Assembly (NCBI RefSeq): GCF_020616335.1
Contig: NZ_CP085051.1
Span: forward strand, 1 to 64,000
Direction: 5' to 3'
DNA length: 64,000 bases
Origin: Corynebacterium uberis
Lineage (GTDB): Bacteria; Actinomycetota; Actinomycetes; Mycobacteriales; Mycobacteriaceae
Notes under the pieces: generated by a model
Databases searched by the model: none
Seen by the model: only the letters and a program-made list of their open reading frames with translations
What the model was told of the DNA's origin: nothing
Program-made: the position numbers and the translations under genes
Shown here: piece after piece, positions 11,256 through 19,775 of the stretch
Layout: every line of letters starts with the position of its first letter
Position numbering within the stretch: position 1 is the first letter of the stretch

Positions 11256-11531
11256 TTACCGCGTGGCAGGCTCGTATAAGTCCCGAAGCACGTTAGTTGC
11301 CACAGTTGCCATCAGATCGTTATCCGCGTCGAGGGGGCGCAGGGCAAGGATCTGTCTGCGCAAGCATGTGGCCTGACTATCGACGTCGCGGTGCACCGGG
11401 ACCCCACGCAGGCGTGCGGTTGTCGCGGCGGCGCATGCGGCGAGGTCGGCGTAGGTGCGCACGCGGGCTCCGGTGTGGGCGCAGACGGCGTCGGCAATGG
11501 TGACCAGGTCGTCGAAGCTGAGTCCGGTCAT
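11256..11531 (-). CDS. Doc/Fic-like toxin with degenerate active site
   Basis: A 91-residue protein whose layout matches Doc toxins (Fic fold): LSFDDLVTIADAV, then TYADLAACAAATTARLRG, then a helix ending in the Fic-motif position. In active Doc the motif is HxFxDGNKR; here the aligned stretch is RPLDADNDLMATVA, so the catalytic His and the Lys/Arg of NKR are absent. Active Doc phosphorylates EF-Tu; this one is unlikely to do so. It overlaps the antitoxin gene by four bases (ATGA), the usual toxin-antitoxin arrangement. The family assignment is by eye; a diverged or inactivated Doc is the best reading. Confidence 0.65.
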   Translation of the reverse strand: MTGLSFDDLVTIADAVCAHTGARVRTYADLAACAAATTARLRGVPVHRDVDSQATCLRRQILALRPLDADNDLMATVATNVLRDLYEPATR

Positions 11532-11731
11532 GGGTGGAGGCGTGTTTCGGCGTCGCGGTATTCGGCGAGGTTGTCGTGGGCGAGTTGGGCGACGTGGGCG
11601 TCGGAGAGTGTGCGGGCTGCTTCGGCGATGATGGCGCGGAGGGCGGCTTCGTGTTTGGAGCAGCCGTGTGCGGTGGCGAGGAGGCGCAGGGCGCGGTCGG
11701 TGGGGGCGTCGAGACGCAGGGTCATGGCCAT
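11528..11731 (-). CDS. Ribbon-helix-helix antitoxin
   Basis: A small DNA-binding antitoxin, first gene of the pair. The N-terminus MTLRLDAPTDRALRLLATA is a ribbon-helix-helix pattern (beta strand then two helices), and the C-terminal tail (about 35-67) would contact the toxin. Three in-frame ATGs exist (11740, 11731, 11725). I give 11731 because a -10-like TGATAC in the operator would make the transcript begin close to it; the choice is weak. Such antitoxins repress their own operon, and a perfect palindrome lies directly upstream. Confidence 0.7.
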   Translation of the reverse strand: MAMTLRLDAPTDRALRLLATAHGCSKHEAALRAIIAEAARTLSDAHVAQLAHDNLAEYRDAETRLHP

Positions 11732-11740
11732 GGCGCACAT

Positions 11741-11757
11741 GGTATCACGGTGATACC
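11741..11757. promoter_or_regulatory. Palindromic operator of the toxin-antitoxin pair
   Basis: GGTATCAC-G-GTGATACC, a perfect 8-bp inverted repeat with one central base, directly abutting the first possible antitoxin start codon. Size and position fit an autoregulatory site for a ribbon-helix-helix antitoxin. It also lies about 75 bp upstream of gyrA. Confidence 0.7.
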
Positions 11758-11786
11758 GCCTCAGCCCGGGGAAAGTCGCAGACGGC

Positions 11787-11792
11787 TATTAT
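11787..11792 (+). promoter_or_regulatory. Probable -10 element of gyrA
   Basis: TATTAT in the 76-bp gap between the toxin-antitoxin operator and gyrA. gyrA therefore has its own promoter, separate from gyrB. Confidence 0.5.
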
Positions 11793-11832
11793 GGGACTGT
11801 CTGATAGCCACATCGAGCATTGAGGTGACAAT

Positions 11833-14436
11833 TTGAGCGACAACACCGGTGGCACCGGCGAGGACCTCTTCGACCGCATTCATCCCATCGATATCAATGA
11901 GGAGATGCAGTCGAGCTACATCGACTACGCCATGTCCGTCATTGTGGGCCGCGCGCTGCCTGAGGTCCGCGATGGCCTCAAGCCCGTCCACCGGCGCATT
12001 TTGTACGCCATGTTTGACTCGGGCTACCGCCCGGAGCGCGGGTATGTGAAGTCGGCGCGCCCTGTCTCGGACACGATGGGCCAGTTCCACCCGCACGGCG
12101 ACTCGGCGATTTATGACACCCTGGTGCGCCTGGCCCAGGACTGGAATATGCGCTACCCGCTGGTAGACGGCCAGGGCAACTTTGGTTCGCGCGGCAATGA
12201 CGGCCCGGCCGCCATGCGTTATACGGAGTGCAAGCTCACTCCGTTGGCTATGGAGATGGTGCGCGATATCCGCGAGGATGCCGTCAATTTCTCCCCGAAC
12301 TATGACGGCAAGACCATGGAGCCGGACGTCCTGCCGGCGCGGGTGCCTAACCTGTTGATGAACGGCTCCGGCGGTATTGCCGTGGGCATGGCCACCAACA
12401 TTCCGCCGCATAACCTGCGCGAGTTGGGCGAGGCCATTAATTGGCTGCTGGATAACCCGGACGCGAGCGAGAAGGAGGCCCTGGAGGCGTGCATGGAGCG
12501 CGTCAAGGGCCCGGATTTCCCCACCGCGGGGCTGATCATTGGTGATCAGGGCATCAATGATGCCTACACCACGGGACGCGGGTCGATCCGGATGCGCGGC
12601 GTGACCACCATTGAGGAGGTGGGCAATCGCCAGACCATCGTGATCACGGAGCTGCCTTTCCAGGTCAACCCGGATAATTTGGTCTCCAACATCGCTGAAC
12701 AGGTGGCTAGCGGCAAGCTGGCGGGCATCTCCAAGATTGACGATGAGACCTCGGATCGCGTGGGCCTGCGCATTGTGATCACCCTCAAGCGCGACGCGGT
12801 GCCGCGCGTGGTGCTTAACAACCTGTTCAAGCACTCGCAGCTGCAAACCAATTTCGGCGCGAACATGCTCTCCATTGTCGATGGGGTGCCGCGCACCCTG
12901 CGCCTGGACCAGATGCTGCGCTACTACGTCGCCCACCAGATCGACGTCATCGTGCGGCGCTCCCAGTTCCGCCTGAACAAGGCGGAGGAGCGCGCCCACA
13001 TCCTGCGCGGCCTGGTCAAGGCCCTCGACGCCCTCGATGAGGTCATCGCGCTCATCCGCGCGTCCGCCACCGTGGACATCGCGCGCAGCGGGCTCATGGA
13101 GCTTCTCGACGTCGACGAGGTACAGGCCGATCACATCCTCTCGATGCAGCTGCGCCGCCTGGCGGCCCTGGAGCGGCAGAAGATCATCGACGAGTTGGAA
13201 GAGGTCGAGGCAGAAATCGCCGACCTGAAGGACATCCTGGCCTCCCCAGCCCGCCAGCGCGCCATCGTGCGCGACGAGCTCGGCGAGATCGTGGAGAAGT
13301 ACGGCGATGAGCGGCGCACCCAGATCGTCGCCGCCACCGGCGACGTCTCCGAGGAAGACCTCATCGCCCGCGAGAACGTGGTGGTCACCATCACCTCCAC
13401 CGGGTACGCCAAGCGCACCAAGGTGGACGCCTACCGCAGCCAGAAGCGCGGCGGCAAGGGTGTGCGCGGCGCGGAGCTGAAGTCTGATGACGTGGTGCGC
13501 CACTTCTTTGTCAGCTCCACGCATGATTGGATCCTGTTCTTTACCAACTTTGGCCGCGTCTACCGCCTCAAGGCCTATGAGCTGCCGGAGGCCTCCCGCA
13601 CCGCGCGCGGCCAGCACGTGGCCAACCTGCTGGAACTCCAGCCGGAGGAGCGCATCGCCCAGGTCATCCAGATCCAGTCCTATGAGGACCAGCCCTTCCT
13701 AGTGCTGGCCACCGCCCAGGGCCGGGTGAAGAAGTCCCGCCTGGCGGACTATGAGACCAACCGCTCCGGCGGCCTGATTGCCATCAACCTGGCCGAGGAT
13801 GATCGCCTCATCGGCGCCGCCTTGTGCAACGAGACCGATGACCTGCTGCTGGTCTCTGAAGAGGGCCAGGCCATCCGCTTTACCGCCGACGATGACCAGC
13901 TGCGCCCCATGGGCCGGGCCACCGCCGGCGTGAAGGGCATGCGCTTCCGCGGCGATGACCAGCTGCTGGCCATGTGCGTGGTTACCGAGGGCGGGTCCCT
14001 GTTGGTGGCTACCACCGGCGGCTACGGAAAGCGCACGGACATGGAGGAGTACAACGTCCAGGGCCGCGGCGGACTGGGCGTGGTCACCTTCAAGTACACG
14101 CCCAAGCGCGGCAAGCTCGTTGGCGCCCTGGCGGTCCAGGAGGACGATGAGATCTTTGCCATCACCTCCGCCGGCGGGGTGATCCGCACCCGCGTGGATC
14201 AGATCCGCTCCTCGGCGCGGGCGACCATGGGCGTGCGCCTGGTCAACCTGGAGAAGGGCGTGCAGCTGCTGGCTATTGACCGCAACGTCGAAGGTGAGGG
14301 TGAAGAAACGGCCGAAGCGGTAGCCACCGGCGCCGTCGATGGGCCCGCCGACAAGGACAAGGGCGCGCAGGCCACCTTCGCGGACATCCCCGGGGTAGAA
14401 TCTGACGCAGCTTCCGGCGAGCCTGAAGAAAAATAG
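11833..14436 (+). CDS. gyrA: DNA gyrase subunit A
   Basis: The DNA breakage-reunion subunit of gyrase. The 867-residue product starts with TTG ([18 protein letters not shown]), preceded by GAGGTGA. Catalytic Tyr130 is in AAMRYTE. The quinolone-resistance region reads [12 protein letters not shown] with Ser91 and Asp95, the residues of susceptible gyrases. The C-terminal pinwheel domain contains the GyrA box QKRGGKG near residue 537, which marks gyrase rather than topoisomerase IV. The C-terminal about 45 residues are acidic and low-complexity. DUF3566 and two tRNAs follow, the conserved actinobacterial order. Confidence 0.98.
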   Translation: MSDNTGGTGEDLFDRIHPIDINEEMQSSYIDYAMSVIVGRALPEVRDGLKPVHRRILYAMFDSGYRPERGYVKSARPVSDTMGQFHPHGDSAIYDTLVRLAQDWNMRYPLVDGQGNFGSRGNDGPAAMRYTECKLTPLAMEMVRDIREDAVNFSPNYDGKTMEPDVLPARVPNLLMNGSGGIAVGMATNIPPHNLRELGEAINWLLDNPDASEKEALEACMERVKGPDFPTAGLIIGDQGINDAYTTGRGSIRMRGVTTIEEVGNRQTIVITELPFQVNPDNLVSNIAEQVASGKLAGISKIDDETSDRVGLRIVITLKRDAVPRVVLNNLFKHSQLQTNFGANMLSIVDGVPRTLRLDQMLRYYVAHQIDVIVRRSQFRLNKAEERAHILRGLVKALDALDEVIALIRASATVDIARSGLMELLDVDEVQADHILSMQLRRLAALERQKIIDELEEVEAEIADLKDILASPARQRAIVRDELGEIVEKYGDERRTQIVAATGDVSEEDLIARENVVVTITSTGYAKRTKVDAYRSQKRGGKGVRGAELKSDDVVRHFFVSSTHDWILFFTNFGRVYRLKAYELPEASRTARGQHVANLLELQPEERIAQVIQIQSYEDQPFLVLATAQGRVKKSRLADYETNRSGGLIAINLAEDDRLIGAALCNETDDLLLVSEEGQAIRFTADDDQLRPMGRATAGVKGMRFRGDDQLLAMCVVTEGGSLLVATTGGYGKRTDMEEYNVQGRGGLGVVTFKYTPKRGKLVGALAVQEDDEIFAITSAGGVIRTRVDQIRSSARATMGVRLVNLEKGVQLLAIDRNVEGEGEETAEAVATGAVDGPADKDKGAQATFADIPGVESDAASGEPEEK

Positions 14437-14500
14437 GCACCAGTACCAGCACGCTCCAGTAGGTACCGTTAGGTACCAGAAGGCAAAGGACTAATCCACG

Positions 14501-14836
14501 ATGGCCCAAAGACAAGTAGTAGTCGCCAGGATCGCCCCGGCCTCAGCCTTTAGAGTTGCCCTGGCGCTATCCCTGGTCGGCCTAGCCGCCTGGATCCTGT
14601 GCGTGGTGGTCCTCTACTTCGGCATGGAGGCCGCGGGCGTGTGGGACAAGGCCAACGGCATCATTGGTGGCATCGGCGGCGAGGAGGTCATCTCCTTCGG
14701 CATGGTGGTCAGCGTGGCCGCCCTGTTCGGCGCGGTCTTTGCCATCCTGATGACCATCCTGGCGCCCATCGTCGCCCTGATCTACAACGCCGTGGTGGAT
14801 CTCTTCGGCGGAATCGGGTTGACGCTCCACACCTAG
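14501..14836 (+). CDS. DUF3566 membrane protein
   Basis: A 111-residue membrane protein that follows gyrA in actinobacteria. Two or three hydrophobic segments are visible: about 15-42 (FRVALALSLVGLAAWILCVV) and about 65-100 (ISFGMVVSVAALFGAVFAIL then LAPIVALIYNAVVDLFGG). The conserved WDKANGIIGGIGG loop between them is typical of the family. Function is unknown; in this short form the N-terminal cytoplasmic tail is nearly absent. It is 64 bp after gyrA and probably co-transcribed. Confidence 0.88.
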   Translation: MAQRQVVVARIAPASAFRVALALSLVGLAAWILCVVVLYFGMEAAGVWDKANGIIGGIGGEEVISFGMVVSVAALFGAVFAILMTILAPIVALIYNAVVDLFGGIGLTLHT

Positions 14837-14859
14837 GAAACGGGCGGTGAGCAGGGAAT

Positions 14860-14889
14860 TTGTGTTCACCGCCACGCTCTGGGTAGAGT
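14860..14889 (+). promoter_or_regulatory. Promoter of tRNA-Ile/tRNA-Ala
   Basis: TTGTGT (14860-14865), 18-bp spacer, TAGAGT (14884-14889), 15 bp before the tRNA-Ile gene. Confidence 0.6.
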
Positions 14890-14904
14890 TACAACTCGTT
14901 CCAC

Positions 14905-14978
14905 GGGCCTATAGCTCAGTCGGTTAGAGCGCATCGCTGATAACGATGAGGTCGCAAGTTCGATTCTTGCTAGGCCCA
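14905..14978 (+). tRNA. tRNA-Ile (GAT anticodon)
   Basis: Acceptor GGGCCTA pairs with TAGGCCC; the D arm has AGCTCAGTCGGTTAGAGC, the anticodon loop reads CTGATAA with GAT, and the T arm contains GTTCGATTC. The discriminator A is at 14978 and a CCA is encoded at 14979-14981. Confidence 0.96.
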
Positions 14979-14990
14979 CCAAGGAACGAT

Positions 14991-15063
14991 GGGGCATTAG
15001 CTCAATTGGTAGAGCACCTGCTTTGCAAGCAGGAGGTCAGGAGTTCGATTCTCCTATGCTCCA
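14991..15063 (+). tRNA. tRNA-Ala (TGC anticodon)
   Basis: Acceptor GGGGCAT pairs with ATGCTCC; the anticodon loop CTTTGCAAG carries TGC; the T arm has GTTCGATTC. No CCA is encoded. It lies 9 bp after the encoded CCA of tRNA-Ile and shares its promoter and terminator. Confidence 0.96.
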
Positions 15064-15079
15064 CAGCATCGTTCACCAC

Positions 15080-15116
15080 AACCCGGTTCGCCACAACACT
15101 GGCGCGCCGGGTTTTT
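15080..15116 (+). terminator. Terminator of the tRNA pair
   Basis: AACCCGG (15080-15086) pairs with CCGGGTT (15107-15113) and runs into TTTTT. Confidence 0.85.
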
Positions 15117-15217
15117 GCATAACTGCCTCCACCGGCTCACCACCATGACAGGCGCCACAGCCCACCTATGACTTTTGGCACGGGTGCCCGCCCGCCGGCC
15201 CGCGTGTACTGGGTGGC

Positions 15218-16108
15218 ATGAATGCACCGCTGCTGTCACTGCGCACCATCCACCAACGCTTCGGGCCCGTCGTGGCGCTAGACGGGGTGAGCATGGAGGC
15301 GTTTCCCGGCCAGATCGTGGGCCTGCTGGGCCCTAATGGTGCCGGTAAATCTTCGCTTATCGACGTCGCCCTCGGCCTCACCGCACCCACCTCCGGGGAG
15401 GCCCTGCTGTGCGGGGTTGCCCCGCGTGCGGCGATTCGGGTCGGGCGCGTGGGCGCTCTGTTGCAAAGCGGGGAGTTGGTGCCGGGGCTGAGGGTGCGGC
15501 GCACGGTGGAGACGGTGGCGTCGACAATGCGCAGCCACATTGGGGTGGAGGCGGCGCTGGAGGCCGCGGGGATCGCGGATCTGGCGGGCCGGAAGGTGGG
15601 CACCTTATCGGGTGGGCAGCGCCAGCGGCTGCGTTACGCGTTGGCGCTGTTGCCGGACCCGGACGTGCTCATTGTCGATGAGCCGACCACCGGGATGGAC
15701 GCCCAGGCGCGCCACCACCTGCTAGCAGAACTCCAGCGCCAGGCCTCCCGCGGGCGGGTGATCGTCATGGCCACCCACTACCTGGCCGAGGCGCAGCAGG
15801 TGTGCGATCGCATCGTGGTGCTCAGCAAGGGCCGGGTGCTCATCGACGGCCCGACTGACCAGGTGCGCGCGCGGGTGAACCGCAAGACGGTGGTGGCGAC
15901 GGTGCCCACGCACTGGGTGCGTGAGGTGGGCAGCGATGCGCAGGTGGTGGGGGCGTCGACAAGCGACGGGTGGGTGCGCATCCGCGCGCAGGTTGCCGAT
16001 GGCGACGGTCTAGCAGCGCGGATCCTGCAGGCCGGCGGCCACGATTTAGAGATCACCCAACCCAGCCTGGAAGACACATTTGTGCAGCTCACGGAGGAAG
16101 ACCAATGA
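15218..16108 (+). CDS. ABC transporter ATP-binding protein (ABC-2 exporter)
   Basis: A 296-residue ATPase of the DrrA/CcmA-like exporter group. Walker A is GPNGAGKSS near residue 38, the signature is LSGGQRQRL, Walker B is VLIVDEPTTGMD, and the switch His is in MATHYLAEAQ. The C-terminal about 80 residues form the regulatory extension common in this group, ending QPSLEDTFVQLTEED. TGTACT lies 7 bases before the ATG, so the mRNA is probably leaderless. The stop overlaps the start of the permease gene (ATGA), and permease, kinase and regulator follow in one coupled operon. The cargo is unknown; a drug, lipid or peptide is possible. Confidence 0.9.
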   Translation: MNAPLLSLRTIHQRFGPVVALDGVSMEAFPGQIVGLLGPNGAGKSSLIDVALGLTAPTSGEALLCGVAPRAAIRVGRVGALLQSGELVPGLRVRRTVETVASTMRSHIGVEAALEAAGIADLAGRKVGTLSGGQRQRLRYALALLPDPDVLIVDEPTTGMDAQARHHLLAELQRQASRGRVIVMATHYLAEAQQVCDRIVVLSKGRVLIDGPTDQVRARVNRKTVVATVPTHWVREVGSDAQVVGASTSDGWVRIRAQVADGDGLAARILQAGGHDLEITQPSLEDTFVQLTEEDQ

Positions 16109-16863
16109 CCTTTACCCTGCTGGAAATCCGCCGCATGCTGGCGGATAAGACCACGCTGTTTTTCTCCACCGCGCTGCCGGTGGCGATGTACCTGATGTTC
16201 GGTGCGCTCCAGCCCTTTGCCCAGGAGGAACTTGGGCGTGCGAGCGTGGGGGCGCGCGTGCTGGTGAGCATGACGCTCTACGGGGCGCTCGTGGGGGTGG
16301 TGGCCACGGTGGGCACGAGTGTGATTGAGGCGAGGCAGGGGTGGGCGCGTCAGCTTGCGCTCACGCCGCTGAGCCCGCTGCACCGCACGCTCACACAGCT
16401 GGCGGCGGCGCTGGTGGCAGGAGCTTTCCCGATCGTGGCCACGCTCACCGTCGGCGCGTTAACCGGGGTGCGTATGCCCGGATGGTGCTGGTTCGCCGTC
16501 GCCGGGCTATGCCTGATCAGCACGGTGCCCTGGGTGTTCTATGGGTTGGCATGGGCGCTGGCGTGGCCGCGCTCGGCGGCGGTGGCCGTGGCGAGCACGC
16601 TCATTGTGGTGCTGGGGTTCGCCGGAAACATGTTCACCCCGCTGCCTGCTGACCTGCTGGGTTGGGCGCGCTGGACGCCCACCTGGGGCGTCAACGTCCT
16701 TGCCGGGTACCCGGTGGCCCAAGGGCTGCAACCCATCCAGGATCCTCCCTACCTGGTGGCTGAACAGTGGTGGCCGGCGCTGCTCAGCGCGATCATGTGG
16801 ACGGTCATGTTCGCGCTGAGCTGCGCAGTAGTGGCATTCTGGCGTCGTGAACACAAGGCTTAA
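16105..16863 (+). CDS. ABC-2 type transporter permease
   Basis: The 252-residue membrane partner of the preceding ATPase, with six predicted transmembrane segments (for example LFFSTALPVAMYLMFGAL, LVSMTLYGALVGVVATVG, LAAALVAGAFPIVATLTVGA, and a last one near FALSCAVVAFW). The start ATG at 16105 overlaps the ATPase stop. The conserved loop PADLLGWARWTPTWGVN precedes the last span. Its end overlaps the GTG start of the kinase gene by 17 bases, evidence that exporter and two-component system are made together. Confidence 0.88.
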   Translation: MTFTLLEIRRMLADKTTLFFSTALPVAMYLMFGALQPFAQEELGRASVGARVLVSMTLYGALVGVVATVGTSVIEARQGWARQLALTPLSPLHRTLTQLAAALVAGAFPIVATLTVGALTGVRMPGWCWFAVAGLCLISTVPWVFYGLAWALAWPRSAAVAVASTLIVVLGFAGNMFTPLPADLLGWARWTPTWGVNVLAGYPVAQGLQPIQDPPYLVAEQWWPALLSAIMWTVMFALSCAVVAFWRREHKA

Positions 16864-17974
16864 GGGCGCGTGGCTGCGGGAGATCGACTGGTTTTCGGCA
16901 GCCATCGCCGGGATCTGGTTGGTCATGGCGCCCGTCATCTCCATCGCCGTGGCACGTAGTGCGGCCCCGGCCTGGAAGGTGTGGTGGTCCGCGCTGAGCG
17001 TGGCGCTGTTTTGCGTGGTCTACCTGGCCGCATTCGCGTTTGGGGCCACCCGCCCGCGCCGGGTTCCGCGCCACGCCCGTTGGTGGGTGTGGTGGTTGGC
17101 GCTCATCGCGGTTGCGGCGCTGAGCAGCGTGGGCGTGGGTTTCCGGGTGATCTACCTGAGCAACTTCCTGGTCGCCTTCGTGGCGTTCCAGGCGCCCTTC
17201 TGGTGGGCGGTGGCGGGAACGGCGGCGTGCATGGGGCTGTCGCTGGTGATTAGCTTCGCGCATTCCTGGGGTGAGACGGAACCCGGTTCGGTGCTCATGG
17301 GGCTGGCCATTCCCGTCATCCTGCTGGTGATGGGGCGGCTGATCGTGCACCAGACGCGCCTCGAGGAGCTGACCCGCGAGCTGGAGCTTGCCCAACAGCG
17401 CGAGGCCATGGCCCGCGACGTCCACGACCTGCTGGGGCACAGCCTGACGGTGATCAACCTCAAGGCGGAGCTCGCGCGGCGTTTGCTGGACATGCAGCAT
17501 GCCGACGCCGCCCGCGGCGAGGTCGCAGCCATCGCCCAGCTCTCACGCACCGCGCTCCACGAGGTCCGCGAGACCGTCACGGGCACCCGCCAGCCCACAC
17601 TGAAGGCCGAACTTGCCGCCGCGCGGGCAGCAGTGCAGGCGGCAGGCGTAGACGTGACGGTCACGGACCTGCGCCCCCACGCAACCCCTGTTTTGTCCTC
17701 GGCTTCCGGCGAGCCTGCTGCCGAGGGCTTGTTGGCGTGGGCGCTGCGCGAGTCCGTGACCAACGTGGTGCGCCACGCCCACGCCCGCTCCTGTGCCATC
17801 ACGCTGGGTCCGGGATGGATAGAAATCCGCGACGATGGGCGCGGCGGCGCGCAGGTTGGCGCAGGTACGGGGCTTGCGGGACTCATCGCGCGTTGCGACG
17901 CCGCCGGCGCCACCGTGCGCATCACCTCCCCCGCAGGCGGTGGCACGGTGGTACGTGCGGAGGTCGGGCCATGA
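16847..17974 (+). CDS. Two-component sensor histidine kinase (NarL-partner type)
   Basis: A 375-residue membrane kinase starting with GTG at 16847. The N-terminal half has about five membrane spans with short loops and no large extracytoplasmic sensor domain. The HisKA_3 dimerisation region reads REAMARDVHDLLGHSLTVINL with phospho-acceptor His193; the ATPase domain has ESVTNVVRHAHA, IRDDGRGG and GTGLAGLIAR. This is the DesK/LiaS-like class, which often senses membrane stress. Its location in an operon with an ABC-2 exporter suggests it controls that exporter. The stop overlaps the regulator start (ATGA). Confidence 0.92.
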   Translation: MNTRLKGAWLREIDWFSAAIAGIWLVMAPVISIAVARSAAPAWKVWWSALSVALFCVVYLAAFAFGATRPRRVPRHARWWVWWLALIAVAALSSVGVGFRVIYLSNFLVAFVAFQAPFWWAVAGTAACMGLSLVISFAHSWGETEPGSVLMGLAIPVILLVMGRLIVHQTRLEELTRELELAQQREAMARDVHDLLGHSLTVINLKAELARRLLDMQHADAARGEVAAIAQLSRTALHEVRETVTGTRQPTLKAELAAARAAVQAAGVDVTVTDLRPHATPVLSSASGEPAAEGLLAWALRESVTNVVRHAHARSCAITLGPGWIEIRDDGRGGAQVGAGTGLAGLIARCDAAGATVRITSPAGGGTVVRAEVGP

Positions 17975-18588
17975 CCATCCGGGTCCTGCTTGCCGATGAC
18001 CAAGCCCTCGTGCGCGGCGCCCTCGCCGCCCTGCTGTCCATGGAACGCGACATCGAAGTCGTCGCCCAAGTAGACAGCGCCGCCGGGCTTGCCGAACACG
18101 CTCAGCGCAGCCGCGCAGACGTCGCCCTGGTGGACATCGACATGCCCGGCGGGGGCGGGTTTGCCGCCACCGAGCACCTGCGCGAGGACTACCCGGCGTG
18201 CCGAGTACTCATAGTCACCACCTTCTCCCGGCCCGGATACCTCGCCCGCGCCCTGGCCGCCGGGGCACGCGGCTACGTGGTCAAAGACGCCCCGCCCGAA
18301 GAACTTGCCCAGGCCATACGCCGCGTCCACTCCGGACTGCGTGCCATCGACCCAGCACTGGCCGCCGAATCCTGGGCCACCATCGCCTCGCCCCTGACAC
18401 CCCAGGAAGAGCAAGTAGCCCGCCGCGCGCTGCGGGGCCTAAGCCCCGGTGACATTGCCCAGGACATGGGCATATCTGCCGGTACTGTGCGCAACTACAT
18501 CTCCGCGATCATTGCCAAGACGGGCGCGGGCAACCGCTTTGAAGCGGTGCGGGTGGCCGAGGAGCGGGGGTGGATTCTCCCGGGATAG
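17971..18588 (+). CDS. NarL/LuxR-type response regulator
   Basis: A 205-residue response regulator. The receiver domain (about 1-120) has the acidic pair in LLADDQALVRGAL, the phospho-acceptor Asp55 in VALVDIDMPGG, and Lys in GYVVKDAPPEEL. The C-terminal LuxR HTH (about 142-200) reads LSPGDIAQDMGISAGTVRNYISAII. It is the cognate partner of the upstream kinase. Likely targets include its own operon; no repeated operator is obvious upstream of 15218. Confidence 0.93.
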   Translation: MTIRVLLADDQALVRGALAALLSMERDIEVVAQVDSAAGLAEHAQRSRADVALVDIDMPGGGGFAATEHLREDYPACRVLIVTTFSRPGYLARALAAGARGYVVKDAPPEELAQAIRRVHSGLRAIDPALAAESWATIASPLTPQEEQVARRALRGLSPGDIAQDMGISAGTVRNYISAIIAKTGAGNRFEAVRVAEERGWILPG

Positions 18589-18761
18589 GGCGGGTGCTGG
18601 TGGCCCGTGGGGGACAGCAAATTTCAGTGCGTCTACCTGCGGGAATCGTGCTCTAAACGTTGATCGATGTTGACGGGTTTGCCAAGGTGATGCATCATTC
18701 AACCAAGGGGGCTGAGTGCTCTGTTCCCTATGATGTTCTACCGAATGATGAGGAGTAGGTC

Positions 18762-18986
18762 ATGGAAAACGCAACGCTTAATGAGCACTGGATGACCCAC
18801 AAGCAGGTCCTGGAGCGGCGAAACTTTATCTCCGAGAAACTTCGAAACCTCGATTATCTTGTGGATGAAGGTGTTCCACTTTCGCGGAAGGATCTTGATG
18901 ATTTAGCTTCTATTGGTGCGCTCTCGGTGGGGGATCGTCGTCTTTATGATGAACTCTGTGCGCTTGATTTTCTTGTTGAAGACTAA
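18762..18986 (+). CDS. Small hypothetical protein, first of a two-gene cassette
   Basis: A 74-residue, acidic, helical protein starting MENATLNEHWMTHKQVLERR with GAGGAG upstream. No known domain is recognised; heptad-like Leu spacing (FISEKLRNLDYLVDEGVPLS) suggests a small coiled-coil or partner-binding protein. It lies 29 bp before the next gene. Both genes have lower GC than their neighbours and look imported. Small size and pairing are compatible with an antitoxin or immunity role, which is inference only. Confidence 0.6.
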   Translation: MENATLNEHWMTHKQVLERRNFISEKLRNLDYLVDEGVPLSRKDLDDLASIGALSVGDRRLYDELCALDFLVED

Positions 18987-19015
18987 GCACTAGGTATCAG
19001 AAGGGGGGCGGCCTG

Positions 19016-19705
19016 ATGAGGCTAAAAGAACTAGTCGATGAGTTTAAAGATCAACTAAAGTCTACACTGATAGATTCGTTTCCATTGGTGGATGTGGAGT
19101 TTCATTCCTACGGTGACATCAATGCTGAACGATACACGTTGCAGGTGAATTTCCCCCTCAATTTTAATCCTCCTGGAGGTCCAGCATATCCTTCCGGACT
19201 ATACTCTGCATTCGTAGTGTACAACCTTTTTCTCAGTGGGCGTAGTAAAAATCTAGCAGTGGCTAGGTCATGTTTTAGCCTAAAAGTTGGTACTGCCCCG
19301 GTCTTAAGGTTTGACTACGAAAAAGAAAAAAGCTCTCATCCGGCAGCCCATCTTCACTTTACTGGGGTAGGGAACTGGCTTAGCCCTGCGCTAATGATTA
19401 ATCGACCGAACAAGGATTCCCGGCAGGGAAAGCTAGAGGCGTTGCATATACCGGTCGGAGGACACCGTTTTCGTCCGAGTATCGAGGAGTTTATCTACTT
19501 CCTGATCAGGGAATGCGGATTTGAGGGTAAATTCGGGTGGGAGGAACGTATTGTAGTGACACGGGATTCATGGCGGGACATACAGCTTTGTGCCGCGGTT
19601 CGGGATAATCCAGATGTGGCGGCGCAGACACTTAAGAGTATGGGTTATGGGGTGTCATTACCTGAAGGAATCACTCCGCCGAAAAAACGCGATCTTGGCT
19701 GGTAA
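19016..19705 (+). CDS. Hypothetical protein, second of a two-gene cassette
   Basis: A 229-residue soluble protein starting MRLKELVDEFKDQLKSTLID, with a strong AAGGGGGG ribosome-binding site. The centre has a His-containing segment SSHPAAHLHFTGVGNW, then LEALHIPVGGHRFRPSIEEF and YFLIRECGFEG. I have an impression of similar HLH...LHIPVGGRRFRP proteins in other actinobacteria, but know no function for them. The coding GC is lower than flanking genes, consistent with horizontal transfer. The HxHxH pattern might bind metal. A toxin or defence role is possible but unproven. Confidence 0.65.
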   Translation: MRLKELVDEFKDQLKSTLIDSFPLVDVEFHSYGDINAERYTLQVNFPLNFNPPGGPAYPSGLYSAFVVYNLFLSGRSKNLAVARSCFSLKVGTAPVLRFDYEKEKSSHPAAHLHFTGVGNWLSPALMINRPNKDSRQGKLEALHIPVGGHRFRPSIEEFIYFLIRECGFEGKFGWEERIVVTRDSWRDIQLCAAVRDNPDVAAQTLKSMGYGVSLPEGITPPKKRDLGW

Positions 19706-19775
19706 ATCGCAGCAGTTAGGTCGGGGCACACCGCCACCAGCATGCCCCGCCCTGCCCCCGCGGCTCACCCCACCG

